Positions 17,695 to 26,892 of a stretch of 64,000 nucleotides of DNA are shown here, in pieces. Each line of letters starts with the position of its first letter. Within the stretch, counting starts at the first letter, position 1. The position numbers and the translations under genes are program-made. This DNA is from Shimia sp051201625 (lineage in GTDB: Bacteria > Pseudomonadota > Alphaproteobacteria > Rhodobacterales > Rhodobacteraceae). The DNA lies in NCBI RefSeq assembly GCF_051201625.1, contig NZ_CP179203.1:3596001-3660000 (forward strand), given 5' to 3'. Under the pieces are notes generated by a model. The model did no database searches. It saw only the letters and a program-made list of their open reading frames with translations, and was not told the origin of the DNA.

Positions 17695-18498
17695 TCAAGT
17701 GTCCGAAAGCCACCTCAGGGCTTTTGCATGAATTTCCGAATTCGCAGCAGCAAGCACCTGACCGCCATCATGAGCGGCGCGCCCCTGCCAGTTGGTTACC
17801 TTGCCACCAGCCGCCTCGATTACTGCAATTGGCGCCTGAATGTCATAGGAATTCAAGCCAGCTTCAATCACCAAATCTACCTGACCTGCAGCAATCAGAG
17901 CATAGGCATAACAATCCATGCCATATCTGGTTAACCGAACCTGGCGCGCAACCGCTTCAAATTTTTTTCGTTCATCAGGAGTTCCCACTTCGGGAAAGGT
18001 CGTGAATAAGGTGGCGTCACTCAAGCTGTTTATATTCCGCGTTTTTAAAGAGCGAACACCCTGCGGACCAGACACTTCTGCAATACCATAACCCCCAACG
18101 AAACGTTCGCCGACATATGGTTGATCCACAACTCCAAACACAGGACCATCTTCAGTGGAGACAGCAATCAAAACACCCCAAGTTGGGGTACCACTTATAA
18201 AGCCTCTTGTGCCATCAATCGGGTCCAACACCCACGTCAGGCCACTGATCCCACTGGTCGTTCCAAACTCCTCACCCACAATACCATCCTGAGGCCGGTA
18301 GCGTGCAAGGATTTCTCGCATGACCTTTTCCCCAGCCCGGTCCGCAACCGTAACAGGATCAAAGCCTTCAGAAATTTTGTTTTCAGCAGTCAATCCGAAC
18401 TGCCTGAAATGTGGCAAGATCGCTTTCCTTGCAGCATCCGCCATCGCATGTGCTACCCAAACAATTTCTTCGCTATCGGAGTCTCTCACTTGAATCAT
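17695..18498 (-). CDS. hisN: Inositol-monophosphatase family phosphatase, probable histidinol-phosphatase
   Basis: A 267-residue Mg-dependent phosphatase. Metal-binding residues are in GEE (75-77) and LDPIDGTRGF (Asp92, Asp95), and the third site is in the C-terminal SYDIQAPIAVIEAAGG. The insertion RGFISGTPTWG is typical of HisN-type enzymes, which dephosphorylate histidinol phosphate in histidine synthesis. Inositol monophosphatase activity cannot be excluded. It is 117 bp upstream of the deaminase gene on the same strand; this gap contains nothing recognisable. Confidence 0.78.
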   Translation of the reverse strand: MIQVRDSDSEEIVWVAHAMADAARKAILPHFRQFGLTAENKISEGFDPVTVADRAGEKVMREILARYRPQDGIVGEEFGTTSGISGLTWVLDPIDGTRGFISGTPTWGVLIAVSTEDGPVFGVVDQPYVGERFVGGYGIAEVSGPQGVRSLKTRNINSLSDATLFTTFPEVGTPDERKKFEAVARQVRLTRYGMDCYAYALIAAGQVDLVIEAGLNSYDIQAPIAVIEAAGGKVTNWQGRAAHDGGQVLAAANSEIHAKALRWLSDT

Positions 18499-19060
18499 CT
18501 TTCCCCACAGCCCGCCTCTTAGCGCTATTGTACTGCAGTAAAAAACTCAAGCGGCTTGGTTAGAAGATTAATCATGTTACTGCAAATGTCGCTGTTGTTT
18601 TTTTGAGTCACGCCATTCGACCGTTTATCTTCAAGTGCTTCCTCTTTGCGCGTCAAATTTTTGGGATCTTTCTAGCTGAGTTAACCCTTTTCATGGCCAG
18701 CCCTTTAAAGGTGCAATCACCATCAGCCGCAATTCTCAAGCATGCCTCAAATACCTGAGGCGTTCATTAGATTGGAGCTGGGCTCTCATTTTGGTTTGTG
18801 TATAAACCCCTTTGACAGGCTTTTTGTGTGCCAGTTTAGTCATTTATTTTACTCGCAGCCGTTCCTTCACAGGTAAATTTCACAAACAGGAAAAACCATT
18901 TCCCACTCTTCCCCTCGAACAATCAAAATTTGCGCTCAAAGGGATGCTTTTGTCATTCCAACAATGATACGCATTACCCAAGGGCAAGGTTTTAGTAGTT
19001 GCTTTAACTGAGGCTCCAACACAAGTTTGATACTCCTACTATTCCACAGGGAAACGGAAA
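18499..19060. other. Intergenic region between hisN and the quinone oxidoreductase gene
   Basis: A 562-bp divergent intergenic region with no supported gene. It holds a small hairpin, GCCTCA ... TGAGGC (18744-18761), and a promoter-like pair, TTGACA (18812-18817) and TTTAGT (18835-18840) with 17-bp spacing. That promoter would start about 210 nt before the next gene, so it would give a long leader or a small RNA. There is no direct evidence for either. Confidence 0.35.
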
Positions 19061-20023
19061 ATGCGCGCATACCAGGTCACAACATACGACAAACCGCCAT
19101 CCATAACTGACATTCCAAAGCCAGATCCATGCGTCGGAGAGATTCGAATTAAAATCAATGCGTGTGCACTGAATTTTGCTGATTTCCTTATTATGAATGG
19201 AACTTATCAAGACACACCAGACACTCCATTCGTTTTGGGAATGGAAGTTGCCGGTGTCGTGGATGCCGTAGGTCCAGGTACCGAAGCACCTTTAATTGGC
19301 ACCCGCGTCTTAGTTTTTTCCGGGAGCGGCGGGCTTGCTGAGTACGGCTGCTTTCCTGCGGACCGAGCTGTACCGTTACCTGATCAAATGAGCTTTGAGC
19401 ATGCTGCAGCATTCCCAATCGCATACGGTACCAGCCATGTGGCTCTGCACTACCGCGCACGCCTTCAACCCGGTGAAAACCTCCTCGTACTCGGCGCAGC
19501 CGGTGGTGTTGGCCTGACAGCAGTTGAAATCGGCAAAGTGTTGGGGGCAAATGTGATTGCCTGTGCGCGAGGTACCAAAAAACTTGATGTGGCTCGAGCA
19601 GCCGGTGCACATCATCTCATCGACGCCTCAAAAGATGATATCCGTGCCGCAGTTAAGGCTCTTGGTGGAGCTGACGTGGTGTATGACCCAGTTGGCGGTG
19701 AGCAGTTCAAATCAGCCTTTCGCGCATGTAGGCCAGAGGCACGATTGCTGCCGATCGGATTTGCCTCAGGCGAGGCGCCAACGATTCCCACAAACCATCT
19801 ACTGGTGAAGAATCTTACGGTAATGGGAGTGTACTGGGGAGGATACCTCGCTTTCAAACCTTCAATTGTGTCTGAAAGCACGCAAACCCTATTTGACTGG
19901 TATGTCGACGGAAAAATTCGTCCACATGTTAGCCATGTTTTTCCATTGTCAAATGCTGACACAGCTTACGAGCTGCTACGTAACCGCCAATCCACGGGGA
20001 AAGTCGTTATCAAAATTGATTAA
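19061..20023 (+). CDS. Zinc-independent MDR oxidoreductase, NADPH:quinone reductase type
   Basis: A 320-residue medium-chain dehydrogenase/reductase. The N-terminal GroES-like fold has ALNFADFLIMNG and GMEVAGVVDAVG, and the Rossmann domain has GAAGGVGLTAVEIGK. The catalytic and structural zinc cysteines of alcohol dehydrogenases are absent, as in quinone oxidoreductases. It would use NADPH to reduce quinones or enones in the cytosol. GGGAAACGGAAA precedes the ATG. It stands alone, with long gaps on both sides. Confidence 0.85.
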   Translation: MRAYQVTTYDKPPSITDIPKPDPCVGEIRIKINACALNFADFLIMNGTYQDTPDTPFVLGMEVAGVVDAVGPGTEAPLIGTRVLVFSGSGGLAEYGCFPADRAVPLPDQMSFEHAAAFPIAYGTSHVALHYRARLQPGENLLVLGAAGGVGLTAVEIGKVLGANVIACARGTKKLDVARAAGAHHLIDASKDDIRAAVKALGGADVVYDPVGGEQFKSAFRACRPEARLLPIGFASGEAPTIPTNHLLVKNLTVMGVYWGGYLAFKPSIVSESTQTLFDWYVDGKIRPHVSHVFPLSNADTAYELLRNRQSTGKVVIKID

Positions 20024-20412
20024 GTGAAATCATCGTTAAATGGAGAGTTTCGAAGTGATTTTATGATGCCTCGTAAACAGACAGGTGGTGCCATTCGCTT
20101 CAAATCAACTTTTCGTTTGGTACCTAGCAGCCAAAATTAAAGCTTTTAGGTGACAACGTACTTTTGCAAAATAGACTATACGAAACGGACAGTCGCTCGC
20201 CTACACTGAGTTGGAGGAAGCGCAGAATCTCAGAAAAAAGGCTAAATTAGCCGAGCAATTTACGCTGCTATTGCGCAACATTGCACTTGAACAATGAATT
20301 TCACGGCAACAGTGTCGGAAATCCTTGAAAAGGAAGACGACCTCACCGATATTAGAGATAGTTATCGCCGGTCTATACCCGGCACATAAATGTTGCAAAA
20401 TCGGAGGCTGAA
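20024..20412. other. Intergenic region upstream of the Bax-inhibitor gene
   Basis: 389 bp without a supported ORF. A short hairpin, GCCGG ... CCGGC, near 20367-20383 lies in the expected leader of the next gene, about 30 nt before its start. No promoter with good -35 and -10 boxes was picked out. Confidence 0.35.
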
Positions 20413-21150
20413 ATGGCTGAATTTGATACAATCCGGAGCAGCGCAGGTGCGCGGGCGACCCAGATTGATGAAGGGCTTCGCGCTCACATGAACAAGGTCT
20501 ACGGTACAATGTCCGTGGGCATGCTAATCACCTTTGCCGTGGCATGGGCAGTAGGTAGCTCACCAGGGCTGCTCGGTGTTTTTCGTGATCCCGCCACACT
20601 ACAGCCCAACATTCTTGGCTGGATCGTAATGTTCGCGCCATTGATGATGGTATTTGCATTTGGAGCAGCAATCAATCGTTTGTCGGCGGCAGGAGCACAA
20701 CTGTTCTTCTACGCTTTTGCAGCCGTCATGGGCTTGTCCCTGTCGTGGATTTTTGTAGCATTCACAGGATTTTCAATTGCGCAGGTTTTCTTGGTGACAT
20801 CCATCGCGTTCGCCGGATTATCGCTATGGGGCTACACTACTAAAAAAGATATTTCTGGCTGGGGATCTTTTCTCATTATGGGCGTGATCGGCATCTTAGT
20901 CGCGTCAATCGTTAATATTTTCTTGGGGTCGCCCGCGATCCACTTTGCAATTACTATCCTTGGTGTTCTTATTTTTGCAGGTCTTACCGCGTACGACACT
21001 CAAAAGATTAAATCCACCTATCTCCAAATGGCACATTCTGGTGATACTGAATGGCTTGGTAAGGCAGCGATCATGGGTGCTCTTAACCTGTATCTCGACT
21101 TCATCAATATGTTCATGTTCCTGCTGAGCATCTTCGGCAACAGAGAGTGA
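20413..21150 (+). CDS. Bax inhibitor-1/YccA family membrane protein
   Basis: A 245-residue protein with a short cytosolic N-terminus (~35 residues) and about seven hydrophobic helices, including VGMLITFAVAWAVG, GWIVMFAPLMMVFAFGAAI and YLDFINMFMFLLSIFG at the C-terminus. The DTQKIKSTY and NLYLDFINMF segments are typical of the BI-1 (UPF0005) family. The family is linked to calcium leak channels and, in E. coli YccA, to inhibition of FtsH. The role here is not known. CGGAGG lies 5-6 nt before the ATG. A good terminator follows. Confidence 0.88.
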   Translation: MAEFDTIRSSAGARATQIDEGLRAHMNKVYGTMSVGMLITFAVAWAVGSSPGLLGVFRDPATLQPNILGWIVMFAPLMMVFAFGAAINRLSAAGAQLFFYAFAAVMGLSLSWIFVAFTGFSIAQVFLVTSIAFAGLSLWGYTTKKDISGWGSFLIMGVIGILVASIVNIFLGSPAIHFAITILGVLIFAGLTAYDTQKIKSTYLQMAHSGDTEWLGKAAIMGALNLYLDFINMFMFLLSIFGNRE

Positions 21151-21176
21151 CTATATAATCATCGGTAAATTGTTCT

Positions 21177-21217
21177 AAACGCCTGTCACGTTTTAAACTT
21201 GGCAGGCGTTTTCTTTT
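21177..21217 (+). terminator. Intrinsic terminator after the Bax-inhibitor gene
   Basis: AAACGCCTG and CAGGCGTTT form a 9-bp stem with a loop of about 17 nt, followed by TTCTTTT. It starts 26 bp after the stop codon and has the classic form of a Rho-independent terminator. Confidence 0.75.
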
Positions 21218-21589
21218 CCGATTTGCCTCTCAACCACCTAGAAACTGCATGAAATGGTTCACAGCAACCGTTAGTTCATCCGTGCAGCGTTAAAAACAGC
21301 ATCCAGCACAAATTATAATTGCAAACTAAGCTGCCGGATTAGCGCCGTGCTAATCTTACTCACAGATGTACGGCGGATTACTCGGCCTTGGACCTAGATC
21401 AAAGAATGTTGGCCAGTTACCAATCTGATTGGCACCAAGCGTTGCTAAATACCGGAATCCATCGCAGCATTTAGTTACCTGGACACACCCAAAAATTAGT
21501 TTGATGGTTGAAGCTATTGCGACTTACCAAAAATAAATTTGCGTACATCAATATAGTATACGTTGTAAAAATTTTTCAGAAGGGTGATC
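21218..21589. other. Intergenic region between the Bax-inhibitor gene and rpmG
   Basis: 372 bp between convergent genes. No supported ORF, tRNA or strong hairpin was seen apart from the terminator to its left. The right end is AT-rich and may hold the rpmG 3' end. Confidence 0.4.
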
Positions 21590-21757
21590 CTACTTGATCT
21601 TGCCTTCTTTATACTCGACATGCTTGCGCACGACCGGATCATACTTGCGGACAACCATCTTTTCGGTCATGGTACGCGCGTTTTTCTTGGTCACGTAGAA
21701 ATGGCCCGTGCCCGCTGTCGAGTTCAGACGGATCTTGATTGTCGTCGGCTTCGCCAT
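21590..21757 (-). CDS. rpmG: 50S ribosomal protein L33
   Basis: 55 residues: MAKPTTIKIRLNSTAGTG, then YVTKKNARTM and KKYDP-like YDPVVRKHVEYKE. This is the standard L33 of Alphaproteobacteria. It lacks the two CxxC zinc pairs, so it is the zinc-free (C-minus) form. The start with CAGGAGAAAAGCA upstream is clear; the frame is open 29 codons further but with no family match. L33 sits near the ribosomal E site. It is divergent from the AlkB-like gene. Confidence 0.95.
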   Translation of the reverse strand: MAKPTTIKIRLNSTAGTGHFYVTKKNARTMTEKMVVRKYDPVVRKHVEYKEGKIK

Positions 21758-22018
21758 TGCTTTTCTCCTGCACCGAGGTTGATAGTTCAGCCCCGTGAAA
21801 TTCTTATGAAGCATGCCTTGTACTGAAGGATCGGGTTGAGTCAATGGGCATTGCCCAAGAAATTCGGCGTGTCGATGCTTTTCTGCAAATTCACGACAAT
21901 CTGGCTGACTTCCAACACAAACTCAACCGGGACTTGATGAGATCGTGCTAACCATTGTTTTCGCGAACTGCTTGTGGGCAAATGTTCTAAGAAACTTTCA
22001 CCCCAAGGAAACAAAGCC

Positions 22019-23059
22019 ATGATCTGGTTCATTACTGCCACATCCAGCGCCGTCGCACTTTTGCTTTTGGCCGGTTTAATTGGTGGCATATGGCCACTAT
22101 TGTCGGTTGTCTATCTGACATTAATTTCCTGTGCGCTCGACAGTTGGATAAGAGTTTCGGATGAACCACCGACCACAAATGAACATCCTCCATCGGGTCA
22201 AGGCCTCGCAATTTTTCTCGGGCTAGCCCACTTCGTTTTGCTGGTTATCGCAATTTACGCAGTGTCAGGTGGTGGTGACCACAGCTGGATGACGCGTCTT
22301 TTGTGCTTTTTGGGCTTTGGCATGTTCTTTGGTCAAATTAGCAATGCAAATGCACACGAGTTGATACACAGGCAATCGAGGAACGCACGGCGGTTGGGTA
22401 CCGCTATTTATGTTAGCATGTTGTTCGGTCATCACACGTCCGCTCATAGTAAGGTGCATCACGTTTGGGTCGCAACAGGGCGCGACCCAAACAGCCCAAC
22501 GGAACATGAGAGTTTTTATCATTTCTGGCCGCGGGCCTGGTTTGGCTCTTTTATACTGGGACTGCGCGCCGAAAACGACCTACGGTCGCGTAGAATAAAA
22601 AAACCAGCGTTCTGGACACACCCTTACGTTTCGTACGTCGTCGGCGGCATCTTGACCTTATGGCTATCGCTAGCCTTATTTGGGCTGCTAGGCCTTGCAA
22701 CGTGTGTCGCACTCGCAATCTATGCACAAATGCAGCTCTTGCTTTCGGACTATGTTCAACACTACGGCCTTTCTCGGCGTATTGACAGAAATGGTAAGCC
22801 AGAACCGGTTTCACCAGCACATAGCTGGAACTCCCCGCATGTCTGCAATTCCGCACTATTGTTGAACGCAACCCGCCATTCCAACCACCACATGCATCCA
22901 TCGCAAAACTTTCCTGCATTGCAACTCGACACCGCAACTATGCCGATGCTTCCCAGATCCTTGCCGGCGATGGCAATGGTCGCGATGGTGCCTAAATTGT
23001 GGCGAAAAGTTATGAATCCGCGCGTGGCTGCGTTCCATTTATCACAGAAATTAGACTAG
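22019..23059 (+). CDS. AlkB-like integral membrane di-iron hydroxylase (alkane 1-monooxygenase type)
   Basis: A 346-residue protein with about six hydrophobic helices and the histidine boxes of membrane di-iron oxygenases: HELIH, HSKVHHVWVAT, and RHSNHH followed by HPSQNFPALQ, plus the AlkB-specific VQHYGLSRR. AlkB hydroxylates terminal methyl groups of medium-chain alkanes or related chains, taking electrons from rubredoxin. No rubredoxin or rubredoxin reductase gene is adjacent, so the substrate and electron donor are open. AAGGAAA precedes the ATG at 22019; the frame extends 15 codons upstream without an SD. The final residues are followed by a secreted unknown after 32 bp. Confidence 0.82.
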   Translation: MIWFITATSSAVALLLLAGLIGGIWPLLSVVYLTLISCALDSWIRVSDEPPTTNEHPPSGQGLAIFLGLAHFVLLVIAIYAVSGGGDHSWMTRLLCFLGFGMFFGQISNANAHELIHRQSRNARRLGTAIYVSMLFGHHTSAHSKVHHVWVATGRDPNSPTEHESFYHFWPRAWFGSFILGLRAENDLRSRRIKKPAFWTHPYVSYVVGGILTLWLSLALFGLLGLATCVALAIYAQMQLLLSDYVQHYGLSRRIDRNGKPEPVSPAHSWNSPHVCNSALLLNATRHSNHHMHPSQNFPALQLDTATMPMLPRSLPAMAMVAMVPKLWRKVMNPRVAAFHLSQKLD

Positions 23060-23091
23060 ATTAGACTAAGTATTTTTGGCACCATTGGGCT

Positions 23092-23484
23092 ATGAAACAT
23101 ATTCTTCTTGCAACAATCCTTTTCGCCGAGACCGCGGCCGCACAATCACCAATGACCGGTGTGGAGTTCGAAGCCTACGTTCAGGGTAAGACTTTATATT
23201 ATGCCGCGGACGAAAGCCGCTATGGGGTGGAAGAATATTTGCCGAGGAGACGCGTCCGTTGGTCCTTCTTAGATGGTCATTGCAAGGAGGGTCGCTGGTA
23301 TGAGCAGGCTAACCAAATTTGCTTTGTTTATGAAGATAACTTCGAACCACAGTGCTGGTCTTTTTTTCTTGGTTCCGACGGCCTAACAGCACAGTTCGAA
23401 AATGAATCAGGCGGTCAGACGTTATATGAAATAGCTAATAGTGGGGAAGAAATGCTATGTCTGGGTCCGGAAATCGGAGTTTAA
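23092..23484 (+). CDS. Secreted protein of unknown function
   Basis: 130 residues. The first ~18 (MKHILLATILFAETAAAQ) form a signal peptide. The mature part has four cysteines (GHCKEG, QICFVYED, PQCWSF, MLCLGPE) and many aromatics, suggesting a small disulphide-bonded periplasmic domain. I recognise the pattern EFEAYVQGKTLYY ... RWSFLDGHCKEGRWYE as typical of conserved hypotheticals in roseobacters but know no function. It starts 32 bp after the AlkB-like gene on the same strand and may be co-transcribed with it. Confidence 0.7.
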   Translation: MKHILLATILFAETAAAQSPMTGVEFEAYVQGKTLYYAADESRYGVEEYLPRRRVRWSFLDGHCKEGRWYEQANQICFVYEDNFEPQCWSFFLGSDGLTAQFENESGGQTLYEIANSGEEMLCLGPEIGV

Positions 23485-23561
23485 CACTTTTTCGGGCTAC
23501 TTCCGCGGCCCTGATACATTCAGGACGCCTGCGGGAAGTCCGAACAAAAGAAAGCTAATAA

Positions 23562-25046
23562 TTAAAATTTACTGCCCTGATCGGGTTTGTCAGACGTTTT
23601 GCTCAACTTTCTCGGAACGATCTCTTCGCCAAGCGTTAAGCAACCATCAGAAAACTCAACTTCAAGTGTAACGGCCTTCTTGGCAGCCGTTGCGGTGGTT
23701 ACCACCATATCGTCTGCGCGAACCACAGCGTATCCACGCTTCAATGTCGCTCGATAGCTCAGGGTCTGGTTCATCCTGTCCAGCGCGGCGAGCCGATCTT
23801 TCTGATTTGAAGTTCGACGCACACACGCGTCCGTCATCCGACATGATAATTCAGCAACCCGAGCCTGCTGCTGGTGAATTTCACGGGTCAGCGACAACGG
23901 AGACAGCTTGTCCGTACGCCGCCCCAACGCCTCACGTTGAATTTCGATCGCACGGCGCAAAACGCTCGGCCGCAAGGACCCACTTATCTCTGACAGTCGC
24001 GTCTTGCGTTGTTGCACCCCCACCTGCAGAGCGCGTGGCAATCTGTCTATTGTAGAATCCAACCGTTGCCGAGGATTTTGCAGCAGTCCTTCAGACCGTG
24101 GCAACGCCCGAGATAGATCCCGCAGACGCTGACGCCGCAGCGTTACTGCGTTGCCGGCGCTGCGGCTAAGGCGTGCGCCTTGTTCATCAACCCATGCCAT
24201 TAGCTCGAGCCTAACCGGGACCGCCAGCTCCGCTGCGGCAGTGGGCGTCGGAGCTCTTTTGTCAGAGGCAAAATCAATCAGGGTCGTATCTGTTTCATGA
24301 CCTACTGCAGAGATCAATGGGATTATCGAAGCAGCAGCGGCTCGAGCCACGCCTTCTTCATTAAACCCCCATAGATCTTCTATGCTGCCACCACCTCTGG
24401 CGACGATCAGAAGGTCGGGTCGGGGCATTCTCCCACCAGGTGTCAGACTATTGAAACCCTTTATCGCCCGAATTACTTCAGGTGCAGATTGTGAACCCTG
24501 CACTGCCACAGGCCAAATTAGAACTTTTCGCGGAAACCTATCGCGTAATCGGTGCAAGATATCTCGGATTACTGCTCCAGATGGCGATGTTACCACGCCT
24601 ATGACCTCAGGAAGAAATGGCAAGGGCTTTTTGAACTTTTCAGAAAAAAGCCCTTCAGCTGCTAACTGCTTCTTTCTTTTTTCCAACATTGCCATCAGAG
24701 CGCCTTCGCCCGCTACGGTCACGTCATCAACGTTAATCTGGTATTTGGATTGACTTCCAAAGGTAGTGAGTTTGCCCGAAACGATCACTTCCATACCTTC
24801 TTCTGGCACAGTGGACAGACGACTCACCTGCCCTTTCCAGCTTACCGCAGCGACAACGGACCGATCATCCTTGACGTCAAAGTATAGATGGCCCGAGCGT
24901 GCTAGCATCACACGCCCAACTTCACCACGGATGCGTACGCGCCCAAAGGCGCTTTCAATTGTACGTTTCAGTAGCCCAGAAATTTCAGAAACACTGAATT
25001 CGGGAGTATTCTCGCCCAATGATGGGGATCCGATGAGGTCAGACAT
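23562..25046 (-). CDS. xseA: Exodeoxyribonuclease VII large subunit
   Basis: A 494-residue protein with an N-terminal OB-fold for single-stranded DNA (FGRVRIRGEVGRV ... GHLYFDVKDD), then the catalytic domain (GVVTSPSGAVIRDILHRL, DLLIVARGGGSIEDLWGFN, SAVGHETDTTLIDFASDKRAPTP), and a coiled-coil C-terminal part. With XseB it degrades single-stranded DNA to oligonucleotides during repair and recombination. The xseB gene is not in the window. It is divergent from purD, with 74 bp between the starts. Confidence 0.93.
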   Translation of the reverse strand: MSDLIGSPSLGENTPEFSVSEISGLLKRTIESAFGRVRIRGEVGRVMLARSGHLYFDVKDDRSVVAAVSWKGQVSRLSTVPEEGMEVIVSGKLTTFGSQSKYQINVDDVTVAGEGALMAMLEKRKKQLAAEGLFSEKFKKPLPFLPEVIGVVTSPSGAVIRDILHRLRDRFPRKVLIWPVAVQGSQSAPEVIRAIKGFNSLTPGGRMPRPDLLIVARGGGSIEDLWGFNEEGVARAAAASIIPLISAVGHETDTTLIDFASDKRAPTPTAAAELAVPVRLELMAWVDEQGARLSRSAGNAVTLRRQRLRDLSRALPRSEGLLQNPRQRLDSTIDRLPRALQVGVQQRKTRLSEISGSLRPSVLRRAIEIQREALGRRTDKLSPLSLTREIHQQQARVAELSCRMTDACVRRTSNQKDRLAALDRMNQTLSYRATLKRGYAVVRADDMVVTTATAAKKAVTLEVEFSDGCLTLGEEIVPRKLSKTSDKPDQGSKF

Positions 25047-25120
25047 TTAGCCTCGCTTGTAAGACGTCTCGTGAGAGCTTAGAACGCTTCCAACCTTAGA
25101 CCAAGTAGAAGGGCGTCTCC

Positions 25121-26383
25121 ATGAATATTCTCATTCTCGGTAGCGGTGGGCGCGAACATGCATTGGCCTGGGCCGTGCTGCAAAACCCAAAATGTGACAA
25201 GCTGATCGTTGCGCCAGGCAATGCGGGAATGGCGAAGATCGCGGACTGTGCCGACATCGACATCATGAGTTGCAGTGCCGTGGTAAATTTCGCAGAGGAA
25301 AATGCAATTGACTTTGTCATTATTGGCCCCGAGGCGCCCTTAGCAGCAGGTGTGGCTGATCGGCTCCATGAGACCGGGATACTGGTGTTCGGGCCTTCTG
25401 CCGCGGCTGCTAAGCTTGAGGCCTCCAAAAGTTTTACCAAAGAGATCTGCGCTGCCGCAAACGCTCCAACAGCCAATTACAAGCATTTTCGTGATCCCGA
25501 AGCAGCGCGCACCTATATCCGGGAGCAGGGCACCCCAATCGTGGTCAAAGCCGATGGTCTTGCTGCTGGAAAAGGTGTCATCGTGGCGATGGATGAAAAA
25601 ACAGCGCTGGACGCCATTGACGATATGTTCGGCGGTGTCTTCGGAGGCGCAGGCGCCGAAGTGGTGATCGAAGAGTTTATGGAAGGCGAGGAGGCCTCTT
25701 TCTTCATTTTGTGTGATGGGAAAACTGTGCTGCCCATTGGCACCGCTCAGGATCACAAATGCATTGGCGAAGGCGATACAGGTCCAAACACTGGCGGAAT
25801 GGGGGCATATTCTCCCGCACCAGTCCTGTCAGACGATGTCGCTCAAAAGGCGTTAGATCAGATTATACAACCAACAATTGATGAAATGGCGCGGCGCGGC
25901 ACTCCATATCAAGGTGTTTTGTATGTAGGTCTAATGATTAAAGATGGAAGGCCTCGCCTTGTTGAATACAACGTGCGTTTTGGAGACCCTGAATGTCAGG
26001 TTTTAATGATGCGCCTTGGCGCACAAGCTTTGGATTTAATGCACGCTGTGGCTGAAGAACGGCTGGCAGAGGCGCAAGTCAGTTGGGCCAACGATCATGC
26101 CATCAGCGTAGTTCTAGCCACCAGCGGATATCCCGGACCCTATAAAAATGGGTCCGAAATCCAAAATTTGGACAGCATTACTGAAAGTAACAATAATATG
26201 GTGTTTCACGCGGGAACCACCTCAAAGAATGGTGCAATACTGGCAGCAGGTGGGCGCGTTTTGAACGTAACTGCGCGCGGGGCCTCTCTACAAGAGGCCC
26301 GAGACCGCGCTTACGCTATGATCAATGAGATCGACTGGCCTGAAAGTTTTTACCGTCGCGATATTGGTTGGCGAGCGCTCTGA
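25121..26383 (+). CDS. purD: Phosphoribosylamine-glycine ligase (GAR synthetase)
   Basis: A 420-residue ATP-grasp enzyme, full length. Motifs: N-terminal GSGGREHALAW, central VVKADGLAAGKGVIVA, EEFMEGEEASFF, and DHKCIGEGDTGPNTGGMGAYSP, then YNVRFGDPECQ. It joins glycine to phosphoribosylamine, step two of purine synthesis. The ATG at 25121 gives the standard N-terminus MNILILGSGG. It is a single-gene unit divergent from xseA. Confidence 0.95.
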   Translation: MNILILGSGGREHALAWAVLQNPKCDKLIVAPGNAGMAKIADCADIDIMSCSAVVNFAEENAIDFVIIGPEAPLAAGVADRLHETGILVFGPSAAAAKLEASKSFTKEICAAANAPTANYKHFRDPEAARTYIREQGTPIVVKADGLAAGKGVIVAMDEKTALDAIDDMFGGVFGGAGAEVVIEEFMEGEEASFFILCDGKTVLPIGTAQDHKCIGEGDTGPNTGGMGAYSPAPVLSDDVAQKALDQIIQPTIDEMARRGTPYQGVLYVGLMIKDGRPRLVEYNVRFGDPECQVLMMRLGAQALDLMHAVAEERLAEAQVSWANDHAISVVLATSGYPGPYKNGSEIQNLDSITESNNNMVFHAGTTSKNGAILAAGGRVLNVTARGASLQEARDRAYAMINEIDWPESFYRRDIGWRAL

Positions 26384-26892
26384 TCCAACTTAAAATTTAT
26401 ATTTGACCGCATTTGCTTGTTCAAAACAGGGAAGATCCGTCCGAAAGTAAATCATAAGCGCCGCTAGGCGAGCAATACTTCTTATGGGTTTCAGACATTC
26501 TACGATCCCTCTAGGGGACTTTCGCCTTCTTGAGGCCGTAAGCCCGTTTACTTTATCTCTCGAATACCGTGATTGCCGAAAATACCAACCAAATTAGCTG
26601 AGGTTTTTGTTTTGGAGAGCGCATATCGCGCGCAGTTCAGCTATGTTTACAAGCGGTGAACAGATGTTAACGCACAATAAACCAGAACTTAAGCATGTTT
26701 AATCCCTTAAGGGTTTGCGATGCAAAATCTGACCGCCTTTCCAATACTGGTTTTGACCTTTTTTGATGATCTACTGTCTTGCGACATTTTCCTTAGACTT
26801 TCTCACCGACGTTGAATCTCTTGTGCTTTGATTACTCACTTAGCTCGTCAAAAGTATAGTCTTTGTTCCGGCAATGGCGAAAGTTTTCTAAA
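26384..26892. other. Intergenic region between purD and the VCBS gene
   Basis: 509 bp between convergent genes without a supported ORF. The only small structure is a short inverted repeat around GATCCCTCTAGGGGA near 26504-26519. No T-rich hairpin that would clearly end purD was found. Confidence 0.4.

Noticed and set aside
18812..18840. Promoter for a small RNA in the hisN-oxidoreductase gap
   Set aside because: The -10 is weak (TTTAGT) and no matching terminator lies at a suitable distance.
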